From assembly GCF_963576675.1 (NCBI RefSeq), contig NC_088910.1, forward strand, positions 104,436,807 through 104,500,806: 64,000 bases of DNA. Reading direction: 5' to 3'. Made by a program: the position numbers and the translations under genes. Shown one piece after another: positions 32,622-44,490 of this stretch. The notes beneath the pieces are model-generated. The model made no database searches. It was given only the letters and a program-made list of their open reading frames with translations, and had not been told where the DNA came from. Position 1 is the first letter of the stretch, and every line of letters starts with the position of its first letter. This DNA comes from Euphorbia lathyris (taxonomy: Eukaryota; Streptophyta; Magnoliopsida; Malpighiales; Euphorbiaceae).

Positions 32622-34224
32622 TTTGCGGTTTTAGGATTTGTAACTAGAAGAATATAGTATAATTTTGTTTTTTTAGAAAGAAATATGAATAATGGTGTTA
32701 ATATTTGATCACGTGACATATTGATTTTGCTGATATCATACGTTAACTTTTTGACTTTGCTGATATGGATATAATGAAATGTTAATTTTTGCTATTATAA
32801 CATGTTGACTAGATGATATGTCATGTTAACTAGATTACGTGTCAAACGATATTAAATTCCTTATTTTTTAACTGTGTTAAACGTAAGTTCTCGCTCTCTA
32901 TTTGCAAATCGGTAAAACCATAAAAGTTTTATTTATACTTTTTCTTTTAAATTATCAATGAAATCAATTTATCAATGAAATCAATTGAAAAAGGAAAAAC
33001 TAAGTTAAGATTGAGTGTTATTTGTTTCTATTTTTCGGAATTAACATGAGATACAAAATAAAATGTTTGGTAAAATTTCGAAACAACTGCTTTTAATAGA
33101 AAAATTAATTAATAGGATTGGATTGTCATGCACCCCGACTGTTCGAAACCACTTTTGAAAGGGGTAGTTGTCGCCTCCATCCAATCCCTCCATTTCATCT
33201 ATAGAATACCGGGGGAAGAGATTAACCACTTTTTTTAGTTGATGACTTAATCAAAATGACATTGTTTTGGCATGGACCTAGCAAGAAAAAGAAAAGGCTA
33301 CCCCTTAAAAAGTAATTAAGGGTATTTTCAAACATTATTTTAGTTGGATTCTCACATTAAAATTTGAAAATGAGCAGTTAAAAACAAATTCCAATAGCTT
33401 CTTAACTAATTTTAATGATAAAATAATAAATAAGAATTGAATATGATAAGTATTAAAAAGTGAATGTATTTTAGTCAATCCTTAAATCAGCGAGAATTAA
33501 TTGTTTATATATTTTTAAAAAGTGGACTATAAATCAAAGAGATGTTCTAAAACCATGTATATAATAACATTAACCCTTCTCTTACAATAAGGATAAAAAT
33601 TAATTTCTCCAATAATTTTAAAGATTATAAATTAACCTTTTTTATCACTAAAAGTATATAATTTGTGTTGATATTATATTGAAGTGAAAATTGTGATATA
33701 CGAGACCAGAAAAATTATGGTTAGAAAATAGCATTGTTGTTAAAATTAATTTTTGTTATTACAGTTGCGTTCATTCACCATTAGATTTAGGCGGATTAAA
33801 TATAAGTCTTAGAATATTTTGAATCTCTACCTTAGGATTTTAATCCGCCTAGATCTAACGGTGAATGATTAAATTTACGTGGTCATCAAGGTCCATGCGG
33901 ATATCATTTATGTTATGTGTATCACGAATGGATTTATAAGTCCAAATTAATTAATAAAATCTGAAATGTCTAGTGGGACTTTGCTAATACAATTTATGAC
34001 ATTCCAAAAATATCTCATCTTCTTCTAACTGACTCTTTTTCTTCAACAGTTTAACACCTAAATTAATGTTTACTCTGCTGAGGTAAAATTAGGAGAGATT
34101 TTATTATACGTTCACGCACAGAACGCACGGATAATATAGTGCATTAGGCTAATAATTTGATACTGCTTAACATTTCGATCAATAAAATATTAACGTTATG
34201 TAATTAATTAGTTACATTTTTTTT
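32618..34224. other. AT-rich non-coding DNA
   Basis: No gene is supported. It contains the hairpin at 33772-33867 and, near 34120-34170, a short motif (GGCTAATAATTTGATACTG) that recurs inverted near 34835-34865. The latter hints at an older element around the MITE at 34225. Confidence 0.6.
33772..33867. repeat. short hairpin repeat
   Basis: A 29-base arm starting CATTCACCATTAGATTTAGG is mirrored by CCTAGATCTAACGGTGAATG with a 37-38 base loop. A diverged copy of the left arm and loop is at about 53230-53305, so this is a dispersed repeat. Confidence 0.65.
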
Positions 34225-34746
34225 GATAAATTACAATTATGATCACTAAATTTTATCCTAACTGAATATTATGATCACTAAACTTAAAATGTAATATAAA
34301 AGTCATTTACTTTACACTTTCTAACATAAAAATTATTCAATTTTGACCACTTTAATAATGTGTAATCTAACGGGTTATGCTGTAGTCAATGAGGTAATCT
34401 TAGAGCACCTATCAGAATTGGAATTGGCCAATTACTAGATCCACCTATAGAACGAATGGAAATGATATTCCAAGCAATTTTAATTCTTCAAGTTTTTTCG
34501 TTTTGAGATTATTTAGGTGTTGTTTGGTTAGGAGGGAGAAAAAGAATATTTAGAGAGAAACTTCAAAAATAATGATTTTGAAAAATAAAAAAAACGTTGT
34601 TCCATAATAAATGAGGTTCTAAACAACTTTATTTCTTGGAGTTTTCTATTTTGAGGTCGTCAACAATAATTTTAAGGCGTTAATTAAAGTTTAATGGTTA
34701 CAATTTTAGTAGATGTAAAGTTCAGTGGTCATTGTTGTAATTTACC
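34225..34746. mobile_element. MITE, same family as 39187-42506
   Basis: Ends GATAAATTAC and GTAATTTAC are inverted and followed by decayed copies of GATCACTAAA / TTCAGTGGTCA phrases. The core GATTATTTAGGTGTTGTTTG and TTTAGAGAGAAAC matches the copy at 39395-39460. Flanks resemble an imperfect 9-10 bp duplication (CATTTTTTTT and CATATTTTTC). Confidence 0.65.
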
Positions 34747-35010
34747 TCATATTTTTCAATTAATTATTTATATAAAGTTTTAGCCCTTAAAATATAACCC
34801 TAAATTATAAACCTGAACCTTAATATATATGAGGCGATATCAAATTATTAGTCTGGTGCATGGATGATGTGGTCTATAAGTAGAGAAAAATTCTTAGAAA
34901 TATACAATCTTTTTCTGGATATAATTTAAATGTTGCTGGGAGACTAAGGGATGAGGGGCAAAGACAGGTAGATCACGGAAGGTCCATTGACTTTTGATTT
35001 TTAAAGAAAC

Positions 35011-35014
<4 letters not shown>

Positions 35015-35074
<60 letters not shown>
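35015..35074. repeat. (TA)n microsatellite at the edge of the copia relic
   Basis: About 60 bases of TA. It meets the truncated copia 3' LTR at the position where the other LTR has GGCTATATAGCC, so it may have expanded from that palindrome. Confidence 0.9.
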
Positions 35075-35839
35075 CCTTATAAAAGAAACAGAAGTCAATT
35101 TTAAGTGGCCACTTCAACTCAAACTTTAAAATTTAAATCAACATTTTGGTAGCTCAATATCTCCCTTTAAACTAAACATCTTATATATCAGTTTATATTA
35201 AGAGCACTATAATCTCCCAACAAATTTCAAAGACTCTCAAACATATCCAACTTTAATGACTTAGTCATGATGTCTACAACCTGATTTTGAGTAGGATAGT
35301 AAACCAGTTTTACCGCTCCATTTTTTATCAGTTTCTGAATAAAATGAAATCTAACATCTATATGTTTGCTTCATCCGTGAGCATCCGATTTTTTGAGAGT
35401 TCAATAGTTGAACTATTATCACATAAAATTGTTGTACCACTAGTTTGAACTTGATTTAGCCCCTCCAAAATTCTTCTCAACTATAATATTTGACAACCAC
35501 ATGAAGTAGTTGCAATATATTCTGCTTTATTGGTAGATAGTATGATAGTTGGTTGTTTTTTTCATGACCAAGAAACAACTCGTGAGTTTAATTGGAATAC
35601 TAAGTACTTTTTTTTGTTGTCTACGTCTCTGACATTAGTCGCTATCTGTATAACCAACTAGCTCATCATCTCCGTTCTTGGTGTAGAGTATCCCAAAGTC
35701 AGATGTACCTTTTAAATATCTTAAGACTTTTTTCGCAGCTTTGAGGTGCAATTTCGTAGGGTGTTCTATATATCTGCTTAATAACTCGCCACAAACATAA
35801 TATCAGGTCGAGTGACAGTCAAATACATTAAACTTCCAA

Positions 35840-36082
35840 TTAATTACTTATATTACTACCATCCATCCTTACTCCATTCATATCCTTTGTGAGTTTGCTA
35901 CCTGGAACAATTCGATTATGAACAAAATTAAATTTATGTGTATCAAATTTTTCCAAAACGTCTAATGTGTACCTCTTTTGACAAATGAAAATACCTTTCA
36001 GACCTTTTATACCAAGAAAATATCTCATTTTCTCATCATTGCCCGTGAAAATCAAATCATCAACATAGAGACAAACAATCAA
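35840..36082 (-). pseudogene. copia reverse transcriptase, catalytic remnant
   Basis: An 80-codon piece opening MIVCLYVDDLIFTGND, with the copia catalytic YVDD. GIFICQKRYTLDVLEKF and LTKDMNG follow. Residues between YVDD and FLGI are missing compared with intact elements, suggesting a small deletion. Confidence 0.8.
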
Positions 36083-36461
36083 AATCTTACCTCCTTATGT
36101 TTTGATGAATAAAGTATGTTCATAAGGGCATCGTTGGAAGCCTTCCTTAGCAAAATAAAATTCTAACCGACTATACCAAGCTCGAGGTGTTTATTTTAGT
36201 CCGTACAGAGCCTTTTTTAACTTGTAAACTTTATGTTCAACATCTTTTTTCTCATATGTGGGTGGTTGTTCAACAAAGACCTTTTTATTGAGTTCTCCAC
36301 AAAGAAAGTTGATTCTACATCCACCTGAAAAATATTCCACCTTTTTTTAGATGCAAGAGATATTACCAATCAGATTGTCTCTATGCGTGCCACAGGTGCA
36401 AAACTTCTATATAATCCATGCCATGCTTTTGGGTGTACCCTTTTGTAACCATTCGGGCTTT

Positions 36462-36722
36462 TTACTTCTCCATCTTGCCACATTCATTGAGCTTTATTTT
36501 AAACACCCACTTCACTCCAACTTTTTTGGCATTTGTAAGAAGATTTGTAAGTTCCCAAGTGGAATTTTTCTCTATAGATTCAATCTCTTTATCCATTGTT
36601 ACTTTCCATTTTTCATATTTCATATCATTTTTTAATAGAATTGGATCATTTGCTGCAAACATAACAAAATTAGTCATATCATCTTCCTCAAATAAACCTT
36701 CTCCACTTTCATAGTCCTGCAT
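36462..36722 (-). pseudogene. copia reverse transcriptase, N-terminal remnant
   Basis: An 86-codon piece carrying the copia RT entry pattern: DPILLKNDMKYEKWKVTMDK, ENSTWELTNL and GVKWVFKIKLNECGKMEK. The frame is lost downstream. Confidence 0.8.
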
Positions 36723-36999
36723 CCAACTTGGTTGTCATATTATTCATTGCAATATAGGACTTTGCTCATTGGTGTCAAACAATGGATATGCATTTGTGCC
36801 AAGTGAGTTTTCACTTTCACTAGAGTTGTCAACTCAGTCTTCTTCCTATGTATTTTCTTCAGTGTCACTGTTCTCATCTGAATCTTTGTCACTATGAGCC
36901 CAATCCAAGTTGACCCAAATAGATTACTTATGACTATTCTCACAATCCCAGTTGTTATCTTCTTCAAAAATCACATCTTTACTTATGATAAAAAAAAAA

Positions 37000-37500
37000 T
37001 TAGAGTTTATGGCTTTGACTCCTCACTAACTCCAAGTAAAAAGCATTTGATGCTTTTACCATTGAGCTTTGTCTGCTTGCAATCTGGAACACGTGCATGA
37101 GATATACACCCAAACACTCAAAAATAATTAACTGATGACTTGACTCCACTCCAAGAGAGGTAAACTCTCCCTTGCTATTAGTCCGAAGATATTTTATACT
37201 CAAACAAGATTCTTTTCCAACCAAAATTTTGTATTTCTTTAATCTATTAAAAGCTTTTGATTTTTCAGCTAAGAAATAAACCCAAATTTTACGGCTAAAG
37301 TCATCAATGAAGGTGATCATGTACCTTTTGTTCATGTTAGATATGGACGTGATTGATCCATATATATCGCAACTTATCAACTCAGGAACTTGAGAATTTC
37401 TCCACGTGTTTTTCCTTGGGAATGGATCTCTTTGTTGTTTCCCAAATAAACAACCTTCACATACTTTAGATGTGAATTTAAGGCATGGAAGACCCTGCAC
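37000..37500 (-). pseudogene. copia integrase remnant
   Basis: A 166-codon piece beginning near the zinc finger (CEGCLFGKQQRDPFP). The integrase core follows (LISCDIYGSI, YMITFIDDFSRKIWVY, YLRTNSKGEFTS). The usual second Asp in the TDNGGEF motif reads Asn (RTNSKGEF), so the core is inactive as written. It ends in a frame change. Confidence 0.8.
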
Positions 37501-37700
37501 CGTTTTATTTTATTGAAGGATCTTCAAGCCACTATAACTCAAGTGACCATATTTGTAGTACCAAAGTTGAGTTGAATCTTCTATAAGTGAGTTAAAATAA
37601 TCTTCCTTTTTTGTGATCGAGCAAACAACTTGAATATTCAACTAGAAGACATTGTTGCCTCCATGATTGGCCATTTCTCTGGATGATAAATTTTGCATGT

Positions 37701-37943
37701 TCATTTCTGTATAAGAATGTCCAATCCCCTTTCAGCAAGCTGACTAAGACTTATCAAGTTGTATTTTAGACTGGGAACGTAGAAAACTCCAAAAGTAATA
37801 TGCACAAACCATTCATGAGCATCTGAATACTTCCTTTTCCCATTACATTCATGCTTGAACCATCTCCTAGTTTCACCTTCTTTTTGAAGTTTTCTTAAAA
37901 ATCTGAGAAAAGCTCTCTCTTGCCATACATATGACTGCTGCAT
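37701..37943 (-). pseudogene. copia protease / pre-integrase remnant
   Basis: An 80-codon piece with YNLISLSQLAERGLDI, the standard end of the copia protease-to-integrase linker (LISVGQL type). The protease active site has decayed, with only a short LD-containing match just upstream. Confidence 0.6.
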
Positions 37944-37959
37944 CTAGAATATAAAAAAA

Positions 37960-38884
37960 CACACTTCTTCCTCATCGATGTTCTTCTCATTCATATATGC
38001 CATCAATAATCATTTTTCAGTGTCTTCTGCATAGTATGCTTGTTTGTCTGACTCCTTCTTTGGACATTCATATTTAAAGTGTTCAAACTGATGACAATTA
38101 TAGCACTCGATTGATGATTTATCAAAACTACGTCTCACATGACCTCGATATCCACAATGACCTCAAGCTTTTCCTCTTGAAGGCTCCTCAAAATCAACCT
38201 TCAAAGCTTGTTCTTCCATAATATAAGCCTTCATTCGTTGCTCATGTACCAAAAGGCGACTCTTTAACTCATCTATAGTGAGAGTGTTTAAATCATTTGA
38301 CTCCTCGATAGAACACATAATCAAATTTGGATGTCTATCTTATTATCTTCTTAATGACTACCATATCATCCATTTTGGCCTTATTAACCCTTAGTTTATT
38401 GACTATGACAAGAGTACAGCCAAAATATCTATTCACATACTCTCCTTTCCATATGTAGTAATTCAAACTCCTTTTGAAGAACTTGCCTTATGACCGTTGC
38501 ACTCTCCCCATCCCTTGATATTTCTACTTAAAAGAATCCCAAATACTTTTAGTTGTATATTTGTTCAAGATAGTTTCCAGAATCGATCTATCAATGGCTT
38601 GGAAGAGGTAGTTTTTTTTCTTTTAAATCGTTCAACTTAGCATCATCAATGGCTTTCTTTTGTGTGTCGGTGGGTTGAACTCCCGCAATTGTTGTTGTAT
38701 TAGGAATATCATCTTTTATGATACTACAAAAATTATTTTGATATCGTGATATTTTCCATGAGCATACATAAATAATCATAATGCCAATCAAATTTTGGAA
38801 CATAAGATCGCACAAATCCACTCTCAGTAAACATGTTTTTCTCACAAAAACAATAGGATATGCCTTTAAACGTGTTTCACTCAA
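37960..38884 (-). pseudogene. copia Gag remnant with zinc knuckle
   Basis: Broken frames. A 97-codon N-terminal piece is at 38591-38884. A CCHC knuckle CYNCHQFEHFKYEC is readable near 38070-38113 on the minus strand. Several frameshifts and stops separate the pieces. Confidence 0.6.
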
Positions 38885-39851
38885 CTCACATGTTTTCTCT
38901 CTACACTCACTAACTCATAGCTCTAATACTAGATGCTAAATCTAAGTATATGGAAAACAAGTGCTTAAAGAAGTTGTTGATTCCATGTATTATTTATTAA
39001 ATCACGAAGAACAAGAGGCTATATAGCCTTACAAAAGAAACATAAGCCAGTTTTACGTGGCCACTAAATAATAAATTTCAGAATCAATTCATACTATGTA
39101 AGGATTTATTAAACACACTAACAAACAAACCAAGGCTACTTCAACTCAAACTCTTAGGCGTAAGCAACATTTGACACCTTAACAAAGGGTAAATTACACC
39201 CATGGCCACTGAACTTTACCCATTTTCACATTATGGCCACTGAACTTCATTTCTTCCCGGTATGGCTACTGAACTTTATACTTTTTAACACCAGTGGCCA
39301 CTTAACGCCTCAAAACGACCATTGACGGCTAAAAATAAAAAATCCAAAGCGTTAATGATATTCTAAGAAACTTTAATTCTTGAATTTTTCGTTTTGAGAT
39401 CATTTAGGTGTTGTTTGGTTATGTAAGAGAAAATGAATTTTTAGAGAGAGAAAGCTCCAAAAATGATTTTCGAAAATAAAAAATGTGGTTTCATGGTAAA
39501 TGTCGTTTTAAACAACTTTATGACAAGACCATTTTAGTCTTGTTACTTTCTATCTTATTCTATGTAATTTGGAAACATTTGGTGTTTAATTGATGTTTTT
39601 TGTTTCATATTTTGTTTTGGGAGAAAGTTTAGATGTTTGGTGAAAAATCTGGAAATTAGTGGCCTTTTGGAGCATTTTGGAGTATTTGCAAATCAGAGGC
39701 CAATTTCAGTTAAGGCGTGGGCACGTCCTGTCTCAGCTATAATTGAGAAACAGCAGCCAACTTCAGTTAAGGCGTGGGCACGTGGCTGGACGAATTTGGA
39801 AGAGATAACAAGATATTTTCAGATTTGATTTTGGGATATTATCTTATTTAA

Positions 39852-41323
39852 GGAAAAAGTACAAAAATAAACCTTGTGGTTACACCTGTTTTCGATCAAC
39901 ACCCATGTGGTTTAAAAGTTTGCAAAATGATACTTTGAGGTTCATTCCGTTAGCAAACACATACCAAATTGACTAACGGTGTTAAAAGTCAAAAGAAAAA
40001 GAGTTAATTTGATCATTATATTTATATATTTTATAAATTATCCTCTCTTATTATCTAATTATTACAAACAAACCCCAAAATAAAAACAAAATATCAAATT
40101 CACCATCTTTCTCCTTCTCTCACTTCTTTCTTTAATTTATTTTCCTTCTCTCTCTAAACACCTTACTCTCAATCTCTATTTTCTCTCTCTAAAATACTTT
40201 TTACTTGTACCATCGTACACTCTTCCAAACTTAATCCGGCCAATAAATTTCTTCCCATTAATGCAATGTTGAATGTGTGGAACAAAGCAAGACTCGAATT
40301 TGTAAACATAAGAATAAGAATAAGAAGAGAAAATTGAGAAAATTGAAAATTAAAAATTGAAAAAATACAAATAGAATTGCATCATTGCATAAGAATTGAG
40401 AAAATTGAAAAAATTGAAAAATTGAATAATAAGAATAACAAAGGAAGAACGGAAATTATCCTTCAATACAAACAGAAACAGAATTGCATCATCAGTACTT
40501 GCATAGAAATGGAGCTTGGCTGCTTCAAATACAACATCATTAACCTCCACTATTCCAGCTCCTCCTTCCCCTCCATTCTATAACCAATTACACCTCAAGC
40601 TTTTCGATCTTGAAATCAAATCCAACACTGCGAAATAATTTCGATCTTGAAATCAAATCGAACACTGCAAAAGGAAGAAGTGTGTTTATTCTTTTTAGTA
40701 CTGATTGTTTCAAAATAATTTCGCAGAATGTTGAACAGGCGGAAACGATTCTGAAACTGGCTGAGAAAAACTCTAAATCTATTAATTCGAACAATGAACA
40801 ATGGCTCGTTGATGGAGGAGTGTGCGAGTATTTCTGCGATTTTTCAATTTTCTCTTCTTATTCTTACGTTTTCAAATTCGATTCTTGATTCGTTCCACAC
40901 ACTCAACATTGCATTCATGGGAAGAAATTTATTCGCCGGATTAAGCTTGGAGGAGGGTACGATGTACAAGTAAAAAATATTTTAGAGAGAGAAAATAGAG
41001 ATGGAAAGTGAGTGTGTTTAGAGAGAGAATGAAAATAAATTAAAGAAAGAAGTGAGAGAAGGAGAAAAATGGTGAATTTGATATTTTGTTTTTATTTTGA
41101 GGTTTGTTTGTGATAATTAGATAATAAGATGAGATAATTTATAAAATATATAAATATAAGGACCAAATTAACTCTTTTCCTTTTGACTTTTAACACCGTT
41201 AGTCAATTTGGTATGTGTTTGCTAACGGAATGAACCTCAAGGTACCATTTTGCAAACTTTTAAACCACATGGGTGTTGATCGAAAACAGATATAACCACA
41301 AGGTTTATTTTTGTACTTTTCCC
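39852..41323. mobile_element. Mutator-type long-TIR element, 1,472 bp, TSD CTTATTTAA
   Basis: The exact 9-bp duplication CTTATTTAA is at 39843-39851 and 41324-41332. Terminal inverted repeats of nearly 500 bp begin GGAAAAAGTACAAAAATAAA on the left and GGGAAAAGTACAAAAATAAA in reverse on the right. The central 500 bp is unique and may hold a captured gene fragment. No transposase. Confidence 0.88.
40610..40888 (+). other. possible captured gene fragment in the Mutator-type element
   Basis: A 92-codon ORF lies between the inverted repeats. Its middle reads like natural coding sequence (NVEQAETILKLAEKNSKSIN, EQWLVDGGVCEY), while its last part runs into the right repeat. I do not recognise the source. 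Mutator-type elements commonly capture exons, but this could be a chance ORF. Confidence 0.3.
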
Positions 41324-41460
41324 CTTATTTAATTGTATTTTATTTTAGTTAGGATTTAAATATTTCCTATTATCTCTATTTAATCATTAATTAATTAGAG
41401 ATTTAGTTTCTTTCCTTATCTCTTAAGGATATTTTAGTCTTTCTTCTTAGGGTTTTCCCC

Positions 41461-41468
41461 CTATAAAT
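41461..41468 (+). promoter_or_regulatory. TATA box of the solo LTR
   Basis: CTATAAAT in CCCTATAAATAGAGGC, the standard plant core promoter shape, placed about two thirds along the LTR once the nested element is removed. Confidence 0.5.
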
Positions 41469-42516
41469 AGAGGCTTAATATTTCTTAGGGGGGGAATGAG
41501 GTTTTATAGATTTTCAATTGTATTGTTGAATTGTTTTCATTATGAGTAGCTAAGTTTCATCTTCTGATTCAAGAGGGATTTCATTAGGTTGAAAGTTGTG
41601 AGGTTTCGTGTATTAATTTCTTCAAGTATTAATTCAAGTTCTGATTTTCTTCTTCAATTCTTTTTATGACTATTGAATCGTATTCGATCTTCTATTGCTA
41701 AGTATTTATTCTTGATCCGTAATTGTCTTGAATGAATTACAACAAGTAGCAAAAATCGATCTTAAGTAATTGAGTTTTTGCTTGAGATTGATTGGGAAGA
41801 AAATTCAGCCAATTGTTATTGTTTGTCGACGTTCCTCTCAATAGGAATTGATTTGATAAACTTTCTTAATCCTAATGCGGTTATTGAGAAATTGGATATG
41901 CTTCATTCCATTTTCTTAATAACTAGGTTGATTTAGATGCTTCATTTAAATTAATAAATTAAGAGAAAGTGAAAGAGTGAATTAGGTAATCCTTATACTT
42001 TTTAATCAAAGATTTGAATTCTAATTTGTTTATCATTTAAACCAAGGATCAACGAACACCCAATGAACCCAATCTCTTGAATCAAGCTTTCTCATCATTG
42101 AATTCCCTTTTACTTTACTTGTTTAATTTGATTTAATCATCCATCAAAATCAAAACCCTCCTTTTTATTTTATTTACTCATTTGAATTAAGAGGTTAATT
42201 GTTCTCTTGGGATTCGACCTGGTCTTACTATTACTACAAATCAAATTGTAGTCCAATAGAGAAATCAGTAAAAAACTATAAATCAATTTTGTCGGGCTTC
42301 GACAGACACGTCCACTTTAATTCTTGAATATTTTCATTTTAAGGTCGTTAACGATCGTTAACGGTCATTTTGAGAAGTTAGTTAAAATTGGGTGGCCACC
42401 GGTGTTAAAAAGTGTAAAGTTCAGTGGCCATACCGGGAAGAAATGAAGTTCAATGGCTATAATGTGAAAATGGATAAAGTTTAGTGGCCATGGATGTAAT
42501 TTACCCCCTTAACAAA

Positions 42517-42588
42517 AGGAGCCCAATGCTAATAGAGCAATAATAGAGCAATTGAAGGAATTATCTATTACTGACACACAATCCTAAT
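42517..42588. other. short spacer
   Basis: Nothing recognised between the MITE duplication and the (TA)n flank of element D. Confidence 0.6.
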
Positions 42589-42610
42589 TATATATATATA
42601 TATATATATA
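42589..42610. repeat. (TA)n microsatellite, left flank of element D
   Basis: TA run directly adjoining the element D start. Confidence 0.9.
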
Positions 42611-43098
42611 GAAGAGTTCTCAATAGTGAGTCTCCATCCATGGGGACTATTAGATTCTGAATAAATGACCTGTTATAATAGGTTACCAAGAGGTTATCAA
42701 GTTACCTAAATGCATATTTTTCTCTATATAATAAATGATTGTCCACTTTTTTAAAAAAAATACTCTTTCTCCATAATAAATCCATTGATTGCTACATTAA
42801 ATCATTTAAAATCATATATGAAATCATTTAGAAAAAAGAGAAAATTCGTGTGAACTTAAAAAAGACTAAACCCATTTTGATCCAAAAAAAACTAAAACCA
42901 TTTTCATTTGAAAAAAACAAAAAAAAATATATCAAATGGTTCTCTCCAATGCCACCTCCTCTTACTCTCAATATTTATTAGAAAATCAAATGGAGATATT
43001 TGAATTAAAATCTTTTAATAATATTTTGATACATATATTATATTTAGTTAGTTAATTATAAAACGTAATATATAATTTCTTTTGGAGTTAAATTTATA

Positions 43099-43620
43099 GG
43101 GTTAAGGTGTAAAAATACCCCTAACGTTTTAGGTCAGGAGTAATTTTATCCCTTATGTCTAAAATGATGTAATTTTACCCTTAACGTTGGTAGCCAAGAG
43201 CAATTTTACCCCTAACATTGATAAGTTGAGTCAATTTAAGAAATAATTCATCAAATTGTCTTCTCGGTCATGAATCTTGTCATCTACACTTTACACATGC
43301 GCCATTTTATCACTCAATAGTAACAAATCACAAACATATGTGATGTGAAAAAATAAAAATAAACATACTGTATTTTGTACGAATTGGACAAAAAAAATTC
43401 AAAAATTTTACCGAATTTATAAATATTAATCTCCAATTCTATTATTAAATCATAAAAACATGAAATCTTTTTTTTAGAACCAATTGACATGCAATTGGTG
43501 CAAAATAAAGAACAAGATATCTGTGTTTTATAATAATGTCTGAAATGGACCCAAATTACCAACGTTAGGGTAAAATTGCTTTTAGCTACCAACGTTAGGG
43601 GTATTTTTGCACTTTATCTC
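43099..43620. mobile_element. Mutator-type MITE, copy 1 (522 bp)
   Basis: Ends GGGTTAAGGTGTAAAAATAC and GGGGTATTTTTGCACTTTAT are inverted, with repeated ACCCCTAACGTT phrases in both arms. The duplication TAAATTTATA / TAAATTCATA (43089-43098, 43621-43630) has one mismatch. It is the same family as 50500-51081 but in opposite orientation. Confidence 0.8.
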
Positions 43621-43659
43621 TAAATTCATATGATTTATTAAGGCTTAATACATTAGAAA

Positions 43660-44490
43660 CCCATTCAACTTACGTCACGTCACGTCATGTCACATTACGT
43701 TACGTCACATCATGTTACATTATGTTCGGTTGGAGATCGTAAGCTCAATGAATGTTTATAAATAAACGAAAGCTTAAAGAAATAAAAAATCTAAGGATTT
43801 TAAATTGAGCTTACAATCTTGAGGATTTATAGATTGATCTTACAATCCTAAAGATTTATAAATTGAGCTTACAATTATTACATTATGTTACGTTACTTAA
43901 CTTACGTCATGTTATGTTACGTTACGTTAGGGATTATAAGCTCAATGACTGTTTATAAATTGAGCTTATAATTATTATGTTACGTTACATTATACTACGT
44001 TATATAACATTATATTACATTACGTTACGTTACGTTACGTTACGTTACGTTACGTTACATTACGTTACGTTACGTTACGTTATATTACGTTACGTTACGT
44101 TACATTACGTTATGTTACGTTACGTTACGTTACGTTACTTTACGTTATGTTATATTATGTTATGTCACGTTGCATTGCATTACACTAAGTTGCTTTTCAT
44201 TAAGTTTCACTGAGTTACATTATGTCATTTTATGTTATGTTAAGTTATGTTACAATAAGTTTCATTAAGTTACATTATGATAAGTTACGGTAAGTTACAT
44301 TATGTTGCGTTATATTATGTTACGATACGTCTAGATTACATTATGTTACGTTATATTATGTTATGTTACGTTAGGTTACATTATGTTATGTTATGTTAAG
44401 TTACGTTTTATTACATTACGTTATTTTACATTATATTACGTTATGTTACAATAAGTTACCATTACGTTAAGATAAGTTACATTTCATTAC
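43660..44490. repeat. TTACG pentanucleotide array and degenerate derivatives
   Basis: Long runs of TTACGTTACG lie at about 43976-44160, with sparser TTACG, TTATG and TCACG units on either side. Phrases on aligned 5-base steps show many transitions (ACG to ATG or ACA), as expected from CpG decay. Short runs reappear at 49323-49343 beyond the 16-bp array. Confidence 0.85.

Larger units (their letters stand above)
35075..39176 (-). mobile_element. degenerate Ty1/copia retrotransposon, 3' LTR truncated
   Basis: The order of the minus-strand remnants is 5' LTR (38934-39176, 243 bp, TG...CA on the plus strand), a decayed initiator-Met PBS (TAGTATTAGAGC, about 38920-38931), Gag, zinc knuckle, protease, integrase, RT and RNase H, then a partial 3' LTR at about 35075-35155. 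Integrase before RT defines the copia order. All frames are broken. The RNase H part (35160-35840) is read only in short pieces. Confidence 0.85.
39521..42314 (+). repeat. solo LTR with TSD CTTTA, carrying a nested element
   Basis: It begins TGACAAGACC and ends GACACGTCCA, bounded by an exact 5-bp duplication CTTTA at 39516-39520 and 42315-42319. Removing the nested element leaves about 1.3 kb. A TATA box (CTATAAATAGAGGC, 41461) and the end motif TTGGGATTCGACCTGG fit a plant LTR in plus orientation. No internal domain remains, so the element was lost by LTR-LTR recombination. The lineage is not recognised. Confidence 0.85.
39187..42506. mobile_element. MITE with TSD CCTTAACAAA, opened by a solo LTR
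   Basis: GGGTAAATTACACCCATGG at the left is mirrored by GTAATTTACCC at the right. Each arm of about 120 bp carries three copies of the phrase GGCCACTGAACTT. The duplication CCTTAACAAA is at 39177-39186 and 42507-42516. Without the LTR inside, the element is about 525 bp. The 9-10 bp duplication suggests the Mutator superfamily. The left duplication starts exactly at the copia LTR end. Confidence 0.85.

Noticed and set aside
43977..44213. 78-codon ORF of repeated Leu-Arg-Tyr
   Set aside because: Translation of the TTACG repeat; no gene.
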